Assembly: GCF_030532715.1 (NCBI RefSeq)
Contig: NZ_JAUNKO010000004.1
Span: forward strand, 1-64,000
DNA length: 64,000 nucleotides
Source of the DNA: Corynebacterium sp.
Lineage (GTDB): Bacteria; Actinomycetota; Actinomycetes; Mycobacteriales; Mycobacteriaceae
Direction: 5' to 3'
The position numbers were made by a program, and so were the translations under genes. Shown here piece by piece: positions 47,395 through 57,600 of the stretch (position 1 is the stretch's first letter; every line of letters begins with the position of its first letter). The notes beneath the pieces are model-generated. The model worked only from the letters and a program-made list of their open reading frames with translations. It made no database searches and was not told the origin of the DNA.

Positions 47395-49695
47395 ATGGAA
47401 ATCTATGGCGCGGCGATGGTAGCGGTTGCGGTGTTTACCGTTCCCGGTTTCCTGCTGTCCTGGGTTTCTGGGTTGAAGGCTCCGTGGGCTGCGGCGGCTT
47501 CGGTACCCGTAAGCTTCGGGGTGTTTGGGTTTGCCGCGTGGTTGTACGGGATGACCCAATACTCCTTTACCGGTTCGTCGGTATTGCTGGTGTTTGCGGT
47601 TGCGCTGCTCTTGGCTGGCGCGTGGCGGGGCGCATTTTTCGCCTATCGACGCCGCGCCCAACGCGCCGCGAAGCACCCTCCAGAACCCGATCCTGATCCA
47701 AAGAAACCGCTGGTTGTGGCGCCGAAGCCGAGATTTTGGGAGCCGTGGCGGGAAGGCAGCATTATTGACCCCCGCTGGGTATTGCCTGGCCTGGGGGCGA
47801 TTGTGGCCGCCTGGATGTTGATGGCGCGTTCCTTGGGGTTGCTTGCGGAAACTCGCTACGGCATGGACAACATCTACCAAGGCTGGGACGTGCATTGGCA
47901 CGCCAGCGTCATTCGGTTCATCCTTGAAACGGGTGTTGCGTCCCCGACCCGCATGGGCGAGCTGCAAAATTTGGAAAGCCTCGCGCCGCTGTACTATCCC
48001 TCCGCCTGGCACGCGGGTGCTTACTTGGTGGCGGAGTACGCCGGAATCTCGCCGATTGCCGCAACGAACATCACTGCCATTGTGTTGCCTGCGTTGGCGC
48101 TGCCGCTGTCGGTGGGGCTGCTGGCGTGGCGCATTTTAAACAATCGGGGACTGTCCGCGCAGATGGCGGCGGGATTGGCCGCGATTGCTTCCTACGGCAG
48201 CCCGGTGCTGTATTGGATTGGGCATTATGTGGGCGCGTGGCCGTACGTAGCGGCGGTGGCCATGACTGGCATCGTGCTCGCGTTGTTTATGTCTGTCCCG
48301 GCGGTGAAAATCCGGGCGTTCGCCGCGGCGGTGGCGTTTATCGGCATGGTGCAAACACACCCCTCGGCCGCCACCATTGTAGTTTTGGGGTTGGCGTGCT
48401 GGTGGTTGTTGTGGCTGGTGTGGGTGCCATCCAAGCGTCCCACGAGCGGCAAGCAGCACCTGTGGTATCGGCTCGCGGATCTGGGCATGCTGGCCGGTGC
48501 CGGCATTGTCGCCCTCGGCGTGTTTCTGCCACAGCTGTTGGCTGGCGCGGGCCAGAGCGAAGAAGTGAAGTCGTTTACGGCAACGGAAAACGTTTCCCGG
48601 GACCAGTCGTGGTGGATGGCCATCGAAATGATGACTCGGCACACCGACGAGGTGCCGAACCCCACCTGGGTGCTGTGGTTTGCGGGGGCGGGCGCAATCT
48701 TGGCTTTGCTGTGGCGCCGCAACCTGTGGCTACCCGCGTGTTACGCGTTGAGCGTGTGGATTACCGTCAATTCGCTGCGCCCGTTTGAAAAACCCTGGGG
48801 CGAGTGGTTGGAATCCGTCGGTGCGCTGCACTACAACACGGCCCACAGGTTGATTATGCCGGTGGCCATGATCACCTTTGCGTACGTCGGTGTAGCTATT
48901 GCTGTGACGCTGCGCCTAGTGCTGCTGGGCACCGTGAAACGCTACCAGCAGCTCTCCATTACGCTGTCCGTGATTGGCGCGCTGATCGCTGGGTGGTCGC
49001 TGGCGCAGCGGGTCGCGGTAGACCTCCACGATGGCACCGAGTGGGCGATCGTGTCCGCCCGCGACGGGCGCATGGTGAGCGAAACAGACCTGAAAGCGTA
49101 CCGATGGTTGGCGCGGCAACCACACGCCTATGAAGGGCTGATTTTGTCCAACCCGGCGGAAGGCTCGGGCTGGGCGTATCCGTACAACAACCTTCCCATG
49201 CTGTTTCCGCACTACCTGTGGCCCTCCACGGGGCTGAGCTCGGCGACGAACATGGTGTACTGGCACCCCGATAAGTTGGGCATGGGCGCTAACGGTGACG
49301 CCGACGAACTCAACCTTGCGGACGAGGCTGCCCGCAGGCTGAACATCGGCTATATCATCGTTTCGCCCCCCAGTTTCTGGGCCTTCCAAGAGCCGCTGCT
49401 TCCCATGGAGCAAGGGCTGTGGAGCACCGCGGGCGTTACTCCGGTGTACAAGGACCGGCACGTGGTGATTTTCGCCGTGAATGACCGGTTTACGGATGCT
49501 CAGCTTGATCAAATGCGCACGCGCGGCAACTCGCCGGAGCGGCTTCCGGAACTGCGGACGAAGGGGCTGGCTGGCAAGGCCCTCACCCCAGAGGAATTCG
49601 ACCAGCCTTACTATCATCGGCCTACCAAGCCTCCGTCGGTGCCACTGAAGCTGGAGGACATTAACGATCACTGGGTGGCGCACCCGGCGAATTAG
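47395..49695 (+). CDS. Large GT-C-like multi-span membrane protein
   Basis: 766 residues with about a dozen membrane helices in the first 510 and a 250-residue soluble C-terminal part. The first large external loop holds acidic residues in a pattern seen in GT-C glycosyltransferases (YGMDNIYQGWDVHWHAS), followed by LAPLYYPSAWHAGAYLVAE. The overall plan fits the DUF6541 group found in actinobacteria next to truA. A transfer of sugar from a polyprenyl carrier to a cell-wall acceptor is a reasonable inference, not shown. TAGGGT at about 47332 may be its -10 box. It ends at a strong terminator. Confidence 0.65.
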   Translation: MEIYGAAMVAVAVFTVPGFLLSWVSGLKAPWAAAASVPVSFGVFGFAAWLYGMTQYSFTGSSVLLVFAVALLLAGAWRGAFFAYRRRAQRAAKHPPEPDPDPKKPLVVAPKPRFWEPWREGSIIDPRWVLPGLGAIVAAWMLMARSLGLLAETRYGMDNIYQGWDVHWHASVIRFILETGVASPTRMGELQNLESLAPLYYPSAWHAGAYLVAEYAGISPIAATNITAIVLPALALPLSVGLLAWRILNNRGLSAQMAAGLAAIASYGSPVLYWIGHYVGAWPYVAAVAMTGIVLALFMSVPAVKIRAFAAAVAFIGMVQTHPSAATIVVLGLACWWLLWLVWVPSKRPTSGKQHLWYRLADLGMLAGAGIVALGVFLPQLLAGAGQSEEVKSFTATENVSRDQSWWMAIEMMTRHTDEVPNPTWVLWFAGAGAILALLWRRNLWLPACYALSVWITVNSLRPFEKPWGEWLESVGALHYNTAHRLIMPVAMITFAYVGVAIAVTLRLVLLGTVKRYQQLSITLSVIGALIAGWSLAQRVAVDLHDGTEWAIVSARDGRMVSETDLKAYRWLARQPHAYEGLILSNPAEGSGWAYPYNNLPMLFPHYLWPSTGLSSATNMVYWHPDKLGMGANGDADELNLADEAARRLNIGYIIVSPPSFWAFQEPLLPMEQGLWSTAGVTPVYKDRHVVIFAVNDRFTDAQLDQMRTRGNSPERLPELRTKGLAGKALTPEEFDQPYYHRPTKPPSVPLKLEDINDHWVAHPAN

Positions 49696-49720
49696 CCTGA
49701 GCTTGGCCCTGTGCCGCGAG

Positions 49721-49756
49721 CAAGCCCCCTTGGCGCTGTTCAAGGGGGCTTGTTCA
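49721..49756. terminator. Strong, possibly bidirectional terminator
   Basis: CAAGCCCCCTTG (49721-49732) and CAAGGGGGCTTG (49741-49752) pair perfectly over 12 bp around an 8-nt loop. It closes the GT-C-like gene on the forward strand. It also lies 21 bp beyond the stop of the small reverse-strand ORF at 49778-49870. Confidence 0.85.
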
Positions 49757-49777
49757 GTGTGGTGCTACCGGGAGGTG

Positions 49778-49870
49778 CTAGCAGTCGTCGACCCACCAGC
49801 AGTCCCCCCAGCCGAAGGAGCCGAGGTTCCAAGATAAGTTGTAGAAAGCCGTGTCGAACCAAGAGAGCAT
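49778..49870 (-). CDS. 30-residue Trp/Cys-rich peptide, unknown
   Basis: A short reverse-strand frame too small for routine gene calling. The peptide starts MLSWFDTAFYNLSWNLGSF and ends GWGDCWWVDDC. It has five Trp, two Cys, four Asp and no Lys, Arg or His, so it is strongly acidic and aromatic. A good ribosome site (GAGGAAAGG, 7 bp) precedes the ATG, and a 12-bp-arm hairpin follows 21 bp after the stop. TAAATA (reverse strand, 49935-49940) is a possible -10. Corynebacterial porins are similarly tiny and acidic, but I see no sequence match. A 52-residue frame (49765-49923) overlaps it in another phase. Confidence 0.5.
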   Translation of the reverse strand: MLSWFDTAFYNLSWNLGSFGWGDCWWVDDC

Positions 49871-50224
49871 TGCTGGGACCTTTCCTCGATGTCGCGCCAG
49901 CCAAACGGGCAGGCTGAGCCCATTGTCTCCCCCTTATTTAGTTTGGTTCAAGGGTGTGGAAAACCTCAATGTGCTACGGTACAATCGCGGAGGCTGCGGA
50001 ATGCATGCCGCGTGAGTAGGGAATATGCTGTGTCGAAACCGCAAAAAAACGGCATGGCGCAACCTGAAATTTTCCCCTAATTGGGGGTAGTTTGGGGAGG
50101 GAATTTACTGTTTTCCGGCGGGAATTTTGCGGTTTTGCCAAAAAATGTTGAAGTGGCACCAATGTCGCATCTGTGCAGGGTAACGTAGCAGTGATTCAGG
50201 GCCCAGCCCCCGGGGAGTTCTTCA
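49871..50224. other. Divergent spacer before eccB
   Basis: About 350 bp between the small reverse ORF and eccB. AT-rich stretches lie at 49930-49950 and 50040-50145. It should hold the promoter of the peptide on the reverse strand and that of eccB on the forward strand; no strong -35/-10 pair was found for eccB. GGGGAG at 50213-50218 is the eccB ribosome site. Confidence 0.4.
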
Positions 50225-51463
50225 GTGCCTTATCAGCGTATTCTTTTGCCCACAACACAGGCGCAGGTGTCTGGACATAAGTTTTTCTTGCGTCGTATTG
50301 AGCATGGTCTTGTGCTTGGTGATACCCGCATGATCCACGATCCGCTTGCGCGCCGCCGTCGTGCCGCGTTGTTCGGTGGGGTTGCGTGCGTGTTGTTGTG
50401 TTTGGGTGCGGGGGCGTTGGCGTTGTTTGTGCCGCGGGTGGATCCCGGCGAGGCGCCAATCGTGGTGGCGGACACTGGCGCGCTATACGTCCGAATAGAT
50501 GATCGACTGCATCCGGTGTTGAACCTTACGTCCGCACAATTGATCGCCGGGGCCCCGGAGCAGCCGGCCCGCGCTTCCAACGAGGTGCTTGCTGAGATCC
50601 CCCGCGGTGTGCCCGTCGGGCTCATTGATGCTCCCGGTGTTATCGACACCAGCGATACGCACCGCTGGCAATTTTCCGCCTGCGCCGCAGGTGATGCCAT
50701 CGAGGTGCGGGTGGCGGAGCAGGCCCCTACCCCGATTGAAGGCGGCGAAGCCATTCTTGCGCAGGTCGCGGGGGTCACGTACGTGGTGACCTCCCAGGGC
50801 CGCCAGGCGCTCCCGCCGGGCGATACTCCGGAGGGGCGGGTGGTGCGCCGTCGCCTAGGCATCAGTGCGAAAACCCCGGTGTGGGGTACCTCGCCGGATA
50901 TGCTGAACACCATCGCCGAGCAGCCGGAGGTGCGGATTCCGGATGGCGGTGAGTTGTGGGAAACCTCCGACAGGGAGGCGTACTTCATGCGCGATCATGC
51001 GGTGATTCGGCTCACGAACCTGCAACGGGATATCCTGCTTGACCTTGGCTTTCAATCCCGAACGGTGGGCCGCGATGAACCCACCAATTTGGCGGATGCC
51101 CCCAGTTTCGTTGACCTTCCAACCGCCGCACCCCGCACCTGGCTGGACCCCGCCGACCGCTACGTGTGCGCCACCGGTGAGGAAGGCGATATCGCGCTTC
51201 TCGATGCCCCACCCGCCGGCGTAACCATTAACCCCAAGCTGAGCTACCGCGGCCCCGGACTTGGGCTGCCCGTAGACACCGGTCATGGCTGGCTCGTCAT
51301 CAGCGATCATGGCACCCGCCACACCATTCCCAATGAGGAAGCACTCGCCGCCCTAGGTATCGAATCTCCAACACCCGCGCCATGGTCCATCATCAAATTG
51401 CTGCCGGAGGGCGTTGCCCTCGACCCGGTCCATGCCCTCGTCCCGCTCGGCGCAGGCTCCTAG
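50225..51463 (+). CDS. eccB: Type VII secretion protein EccB
   Basis: ESX core-complex protein, 412 residues. The GTG start has GGGGAG 6 bp upstream. The N-terminal cytoplasmic part has the EccB hallmark TTQAQVSGHKFFLRRIEHGL; a single membrane helix at about residues 48-70 follows; the rest is extracytoplasmic and repeats the R1/R2-type beta folds of EccB. It faces mycP convergently (33 bp). Together with eccD, eccC and the esx pair it makes an ESX-4-type set in the same order as the mycobacterial Rv3450c-Rv3444c region. Confidence 0.93.
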   Translation: MPYQRILLPTTQAQVSGHKFFLRRIEHGLVLGDTRMIHDPLARRRRAALFGGVACVLLCLGAGALALFVPRVDPGEAPIVVADTGALYVRIDDRLHPVLNLTSAQLIAGAPEQPARASNEVLAEIPRGVPVGLIDAPGVIDTSDTHRWQFSACAAGDAIEVRVAEQAPTPIEGGEAILAQVAGVTYVVTSQGRQALPPGDTPEGRVVRRRLGISAKTPVWGTSPDMLNTIAEQPEVRIPDGGELWETSDREAYFMRDHAVIRLTNLQRDILLDLGFQSRTVGRDEPTNLADAPSFVDLPTAAPRTWLDPADRYVCATGEEGDIALLDAPPAGVTINPKLSYRGPGLGLPVDTGHGWLVISDHGTRHTIPNEEALAALGIESPTPAPWSIIKLLPEGVALDPVHALVPLGAGS

Positions 51464-51496
51464 GCCAGCGCCTCATCCGGACTTTCGTAGTCGTGC

Positions 51497-52696
51497 CTAA
51501 GGTGTTTCATGGTGATGTAGCAACAGCGTCGAAAGCGCGGCGCCTAATAATAAGGCCATGCCCACTTGGGCGGCACGGTCGGTGGTCATCGTCGAGTGAG
51601 TTTTTGATGGGACGTTAACACGTTCCAAGTTTCGTTGGGGAGCGCTCGTAGGCAGCCAAGTTAACGCAGCATATGGGTCTACATTTCCGGTTCCATGCGC
51701 CGCGCTCGTAGTGATCCGGTTGCGAATTTCTGCTGCGCTTGCGTCAGGGAAGCGTTGTTTGAGCAACGCCGCAGTACCGGTGACCACTGGGGCTGCAAAA
51801 CTTGTCCCCTCGAAGGGCTGGAGTCCGCCGTGAGGGTCGGCCATGCCGCCGACGAACCCTTCATCACGAGGGCTGGCAGCTATCTTCACATGCCCGGAGG
51901 CCGCGACTTGCGGATGGTCCTCCAGCACCGGAATGCTATACGGCGCAATGCCGTGCGCATCGTTGCTTGCGCTCACCGCTAACACGGTCGGTGAATGCGC
52001 TGGTAGCACCGCAGAATCGGGCTGGCACTCCGCTGTAACATTGCCCGCCGCGGCCACCACCACAACGTTTTCCGCCTCGGCGCGAGCCAGCGATTGGTCC
52101 AAGACTGTCTCCATCGGCTCACCACGGCCCGGCACACACGACACCACCGATACGTTAATAATCTGGGCGCCGCGATCGATTGCAAGCTCAATCGCGTCCG
52201 CCAACGAATCTAGGGTGCCCGCGGTGGAGGCATTGGGGGCAAAATTCGAGCTCTGCTTAATGCTCAATATTTCAATATCGGGGGCGACGCCATCTAACGG
52301 CCCACGGCCAGCCAACACGCTGGCCACCACCGTGCCGTGCCCGTCACAATCGTTGAGGGCGTCGCCCTGTGCGCCGTCGACAAGGTCCGCGACGGCGCGC
52401 ACCTCAGGTAGGTAGGGGTGTGGATGAATCCCGGTATCAATCACCGCGACCCGCACCCCGGCGCCGGTGGCAAACTCGTGTGCTCGCGTCCACGCACTGG
52501 TTGTTTTCGCGGGCAGCGACTCCACCGGAGACGCTTCCGGGCACTGCACTTGGGGGCGCGGTTCGGGTGCCTGCTCCGTGGTGTGCTCCGGTGGGGGCGG
52601 CGGATCCTCGGCTTGTGCGATCGGTGGGCTCAACAGATACACCAACACGCACAGCGTGAAAAAACTCGCCACCACGGCCTTGATGTAAAAGCTCAT
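51497..52696 (-). CDS. mycP: Type VII secretion mycosin protease
   Basis: Membrane-anchored subtilisin-type serine protease, 399 residues. ATG 52696 is chosen because it overlaps the eccD stop by 4 bp and gives a signal sequence (SFYIKAVVASFFTLCVLVYLL); an upstream extension in frame is inside eccD. The catalytic triad is Asp87 (AVIDTGIHPHP), His120 (DCDGHGTVVAS) and Ser299 (FEGTSFAAPVVTG). A Pro/Glu-rich linker precedes the protease domain and a C-terminal membrane helix (GMALLLGAALSTLLL) anchors it. Mycosins stabilise the ESX machine and process some substrates. Confidence 0.93.
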   Translation of the reverse strand: MSFYIKAVVASFFTLCVLVYLLSPPIAQAEDPPPPPEHTTEQAPEPRPQVQCPEASPVESLPAKTTSAWTRAHEFATGAGVRVAVIDTGIHPHPYLPEVRAVADLVDGAQGDALNDCDGHGTVVASVLAGRGPLDGVAPDIEILSIKQSSNFAPNASTAGTLDSLADAIELAIDRGAQIINVSVVSCVPGRGEPMETVLDQSLARAEAENVVVVAAAGNVTAECQPDSAVLPAHSPTVLAVSASNDAHGIAPYSIPVLEDHPQVAASGHVKIAASPRDEGFVGGMADPHGGLQPFEGTSFAAPVVTGTAALLKQRFPDASAAEIRNRITTSAAHGTGNVDPYAALTWLPTSAPQRNLERVNVPSKTHSTMTTDRAAQVGMALLLGAALSTLLLHHHETP

Positions 52697-54027
52697 CCCA
52701 ACCCCCGAATGGCTACAAACACCCCAGCAATATGCGCTGCCAGGGGGAACGCCACGGCGATCGCGAGCGCCTCGATGCGTTCCAACCAACTGATTGCACT
52801 CGGATTGAGGGAAGGGGCGAGGTGCGCCCACAACACGCTACTTGCGCACCCGCTAACTAGGAGCAACCCCACGATAGGGACAGTGGCCACGCTGCACACT
52901 AGGCACATCAATGCCCACGCCCACAGCGACCACGTGGCCCACGGGGACCGATGCCGAATCGCATGAAAACCCACGGCGGCGCTCGCAGCTACACACAGCG
53001 CTGCCACATACGGCGCCATGTCGGCATCGCACGAGATGCACGCGCCCGCGATGCCCGCTGAGCCGGCGATGCTGAGGCCGAGCACCGCGCCGTCGTGAAG
53101 CAATACGGCGCGGCGAGCGCTGGCCTGCGCCTGCTCGGCTGGGGGAATGTGGTCGGCCACTGCAAAATCCTGCCCGGCTGACGGCAAACGCGGCACGGAA
53201 CAACCCGCCAAATGCACCGACAACGTGGGCACCGCAAGCAGCCCCACCAGGGCCACCCCCACACACGCAGCCGCAGCGCCAGCGACTCGAGCGTCCGCAG
53301 GTGCAACACCATACGCCCCGACCGCACAGGCGCCAACCAGTAACAATGCGCCCCAGCAGGCGTTAATCCGAGCTGAACACAACGACACCACCTGCACGGC
53401 CACACACGCGCAGGCCATCGCCGCCAGCGCCGTCAAACCACCCGTAATCACCGCCGCAGGCGAAGTATCGTGCTCGGTGATGTAATTCCAGGCCGCCAAA
53501 CCAGCCGGGATCGGCGTGCCGGACGCCAACACCACACGCGCGTACGGTGAACCGGTGGATGCGCGCACCGAAACCGCCAGCATGATCACGCACACCAACG
53601 CGCCCGCCGCAAACGCTAACCACGATAGGTATTGCAGGGTAGCGGCCCACCACAACAGTCCGGCGAGGCCAGCGGCCATCGCTGCGGCGCTGAGGTGTGA
53701 GGCTGGGCGAGGCATGGGGACGTTGACGAGGGCTTCCGCGGCGTCAATCACCGTAGGAACCGGGGGCTCCACATGCGGGCGTAACACCAAAATATCCCCG
53801 TGGGTCAACGGCAACGTTGCCAACGGTGCAGTCGCAGACAGTGGGGTGCCGGCCGGCGTGGACGGCTGCCAAGGTACGGAAATGGCAGGCGCCTTCAACA
53901 TCGGTAACACTTCGCCCAAACACTCGGCAACGCTGGAATGCGCGGGCAACACCAAATCCACCTGCCTGCGATGCGTGCCGGGTGCCTCTAACCGGACAGT
54001 CAGATGCACCACTGTGTTCATGCTCAT
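52693..54027 (-). CDS. eccD: Type VII secretion integral membrane protein EccD
   Basis: ESX channel subunit, 444 residues from ATG 54027, with AGGAGGGG just upstream; ATG 54021 is also possible. The first 85 residues form the ubiquitin-like (YukD) cytoplasmic domain (VVHLTVRLEAPGTHRRQVDL, HGDILVLRP). About eleven membrane helices follow. It lies in an operon with mycP and diverges from eccC across a 630-bp spacer. Confidence 0.9.
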   Translation of the reverse strand: MSMNTVVHLTVRLEAPGTHRRQVDLVLPAHSSVAECLGEVLPMLKAPAISVPWQPSTPAGTPLSATAPLATLPLTHGDILVLRPHVEPPVPTVIDAAEALVNVPMPRPASHLSAAAMAAGLAGLLWWAATLQYLSWLAFAAGALVCVIMLAVSVRASTGSPYARVVLASGTPIPAGLAAWNYITEHDTSPAAVITGGLTALAAMACACVAVQVVSLCSARINACWGALLLVGACAVGAYGVAPADARVAGAAAACVGVALVGLLAVPTLSVHLAGCSVPRLPSAGQDFAVADHIPPAEQAQASARRAVLLHDGAVLGLSIAGSAGIAGACISCDADMAPYVAALCVAASAAVGFHAIRHRSPWATWSLWAWALMCLVCSVATVPIVGLLLVSGCASSVLWAHLAPSLNPSAISWLERIEALAIAVAFPLAAHIAGVFVAIRGLG

Positions 54028-54656
54028 TTTCCGCCCCTCCTGAAACCGGCTGCCTCCATCAGAAGCCACTGCGGCGGGATCATCTAGCGGCTTTAGACCA
54101 TGTTCTACACGCAACACTGCGGCGCCCGATGTGCGGGGGTGTTAGGTACGACGCAATGGACGCAAAACGGTGGGCTCACCAGCGGCTACACACCGACACC
54201 ACAGGGGGACCAAAGCTTAGTGAACTATCTATTTATGCAGTTGAGGGGAGGCGTGCGGGACGGACACGGCGCCCAGCGGTCGAGTGCCCAAGGCGCAGCT
54301 CACACTCTGCCCAGGCAACTCACAGTTCCCGATGGGTAGCCCACAAAGTGATCAACGTTTCTGGCAGCTGGCACCTGGTCTCGCAGTACTGGGGATTTGC
54401 CAGGTCTCGCAGCCACATCCCGACCCGGCAATACCCGCAGTGACGTGGTGGTTTCCAGCGATGCGCCGTGGTTGTTGTGGGGTGTTTCTCCACTCGCGGA
54501 GCGCTTGGAGCGGCCATCATGGAATGCTCAGCGTTACCCCAGTCGGGTTCCCCGGGTGTTACCCCCATCTCAGCTTGCCTGAGGGGAGCTGATCTACACT
54601 TGCCGCAACTTCTATAACGCACAGGTGCAGTACCCTTCCCAAGGGGGATTACTTAC
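54028..54656. other. Divergent spacer between eccD and eccC
   Basis: A 629-bp non-coding stretch, unusually long for this locus. No open frame looks like protein. TATAAC at 54613-54618 is a possible -10 for eccC. A hairpin built on CCCC-CTCAG and CTGAG-GGG lies at 54562-54586. CCCTT/AAGGG pairing at 54634-54646 could hide the eccC ribosome site (AAGGGGGAT). It likely holds divergent promoters for the ESX genes. Confidence 0.4.
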
Positions 54657-57600
54657 ATGGGGAATTCGGCCGATCAGCAGCACCGTACCGCGCAAACCTC
54701 CCGCACTGTCCGCGCGCACACTGCTACCGCGACGCGCACCGTATCGGCGCGGCGCGCAACACACGCGAAGCCGCCGGTGGTGCGCGGGCCGCAGCAAACC
54801 CACGGGCCGCGTATCCGTGTGGTGCCTCCGTTGACGTTGGCGGAACGTGATCCCGCTCCTTCGCTCCCCACCGGATCGCTGATCCCCGATCCGGTGCCGC
54901 CAGCGGTGCGCCCGCAGCAACAACCATTGATTCGGGTGTTGATGCCGCTTGTGATGGTATTTGCGATGGTGGGCATGGTGGTGTTGATGGTGATCACTGG
55001 CCGCGCCCGTGCTGGGGCGGGCATGCACCCAGGCATGATGTTGTTTCCGGTCATGATGGGCATGGGCATGCTCGCCATGTTTTTGCCGCAGCCGGGGGAG
55101 GATACGGACGAGCAGCGCCGCGTGTACATGCGCCATCTGGATGCCCTGCGCAGCCAAGCTGCGGAAAACGCCCATGATCAGCGGGTATGCGAACTGTATC
55201 GGGCGCCGGATCCGCGCCACCTGGTGGCGTTGGTTCCATCCCGCAGGTTGTGGGAACGCGCCGTGGGCGATCCGGATGCGCTGCAAGTGCGTTTAGGGTT
55301 GGGCCCGGCGGCGCTCTGCACTCCCGTGGAGGTTCCGGATTCCGGGGCTACGGAAGATTTGGACCCAGTGTGCGCGGTGTCATTGCGTCGCGTGGTGCAT
55401 GAGGTGGGGTCCGTGCCGTCGGTTCCGGTGGTGGTGCAGCTTGGCGCGTTTCGGTTTTTGGCGTTTTCGGGGGCCGCGGCAGGGGATGTAGCGCGGGCGT
55501 TGGTCGCCCAATTGGTGTTTCACCATGGTCCCGAGTTGGTGTCCGTGACGGCCTTGGGTGCTGGTTGGGAGTGGTTAAAGTGGTTGCCGCATGCACGTTC
55601 GGTTGATGGGGCCGTGCATCGGGTGTTGGTGGTGGATTCCGCCACCGCTGAGGGGGCGGAGGATTGTGTGGACGATCCGCGGTGGACCACCATTATTGAC
55701 GTGGGCTCGCGCGCTTCCAGCGTGTTGGGTTCCCGCGCGCAGGCGGACGGTTTGGCGTTTGATTGTGGCGACGAACTGCAAATATTCACGGTTGAAGGTA
55801 ACGAAACTATTGGTGAACCTGACCGCATGAGCGAGGCGGAGGCGCTGGTACTTGCCCGCGCGTTAGCCGCTTGTCGACGTCCCGTCGACGCCGACCGCTC
55901 CAACCTGCCGCGCGATTTCTTGGGGTTGGTGGGGCTCAGCCCAATGCAATTGCAGCACCCGGATCGTTTGTGGGATCAGTGTGCGCATTTCGGCCACCTG
56001 ACGGTGCCGATCGGTGTGGCTTACGATTCCGGTGCCCCAGTGTTGTTGGATATGAAGGAGTCGGCGTTGGGCGGCGTCGGGCCGCACGGCTTGTGCATCG
56101 GCGCGACTGGCTCTGGGAAATCCGAATTACTGAAAACGCTGGTGTTGGCGCTGGCGGCCACCCATGACCCGGACGAATTGAATTTCGTGTTGGTGGATTT
56201 CAAGGGCGGGGCGACGTTCCTTGGCTTGGAGCAGCTACCGCACACTAGTGCGGTGATTACGAACCTAGCTGCGGAACAGACGCTAGTGGAGCGCATGCAT
56301 GACGCCGTCAGTGGGGAAATGAACCGCAGGCAGGAGGTGTTGCGCACCGCGGGCAACTTTGCTAACGTGACGGATTACAATGCGGCGCGCATGGCGGGAC
56401 GCAAGGATCTAGCGCCGTTGCCGTCGCTCGTGATTGTGGTTGATGAATTTTCCGAATTGCTCGGCCAGCACCCCGACTTTGCGGACTTATTTGTGGCGGT
56501 GGGCAGACTGGGACGCTCGCTGCACATGCATTTGCTGCTGGCTAGCCAACGGCTCGAGGAGGGCAGGCTGCGCGGGTTGGATTCGCACCTGTCCTACCGG
56601 ATCGGCTTGAAAACCTTTTCGGCGGCGGAGTCGCGTCAGGTGTTGGGCGTCTCTGATGCTTACCAGCTGCCAGCCTGCCCCGGAGCCGGGTATTTGCGCA
56701 CCGACGCAGAATCCTTGGTGCGTTTCCAAGCGGCGTACGTCTCGGGCAAACTTCCGGTGGTGTCCTCTCCGGCGGACGGGCAGGCCCGGCCCACGGTGCG
56801 GCGTTTCCACCAGTGGATCGTGCCGGAGGTGGCGGACACTCCGCGCAAGCAGGCGTATCACCCTACGGTCACGCTCTTGGAGTCGGTGGTGGCGGCGGTG
56901 CACCAAGCCGCAGGGGAGAAGCGGGCCCACCAGATCTGGCTTCCGCCGCTGCCGCCGGCAATCCCGTTGGCAAACGTGGTGGCGAATGTGGGGAAGCTGG
57001 CCTGCGTGGTGGGCATCATCGACCGCCCCTACCAACAACGGCAAGATCCGCTGGTGATGAACTTTTCCGGCGCGGCCGGGCATGCGGCGATTTGCGGCAG
57101 CCCCCGCACCGGCAAGACCACCTTCCTACGCACGCTGGTGCTGTCACTGGCGCTTACCCATACCACTGATCAGCTGCGTTTTTATATCCTGGATTTCGGT
57201 GGCGCGGAAGGGTTGGCGGGGTTGTCCAAGGTGCCACATGTGGCGGGTGTGGCGTCGAGAAGCGATCCGGAGCGGGTGCGGCGCGTGGTGGATGAGGTGC
57301 TGGGGTTGCTGGCGGCCCCAGAGCATCGGCATACGTTCTTATTGGTCAATGGCTGGCATGCGATTGCAACGGAGTTCGAGGATTTGGTGGAGCCGCTGAA
57401 TCGGGTTGCGGCGGACGGGCTGGCTGCCCGCGTTCACCTTGTGGTGACCACAGCGCGCTGGACCAACATTCGCCCGGTTGTTCGGGACTTGTTGCAGCAG
57501 CGCGTGGAGCTGCGGCTTGCGGAACCCATGGATTCGGTGATCGATAGGAAGGCGCAATTGAAGCTGCCGCAGCTGCCTGGTCGTGGTCTTACCGCTACCG

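Noticed and set aside
49765..49923. A 52-codon reverse frame overlapping the 30-residue peptide
   Set aside because: It has a good ribosome site, but the product is Ser/Thr/Gly-rich and looks random. It is noted as a competitor in the entry for the peptide and not listed as a gene.
25443..50091. A shared 14-mer TAATTGGGGGTAGT at 25443-25456 and 50078-50091
   Set aside because: In 64 kb a number of identical 14-mers are expected by chance, and the two sites share no further context.
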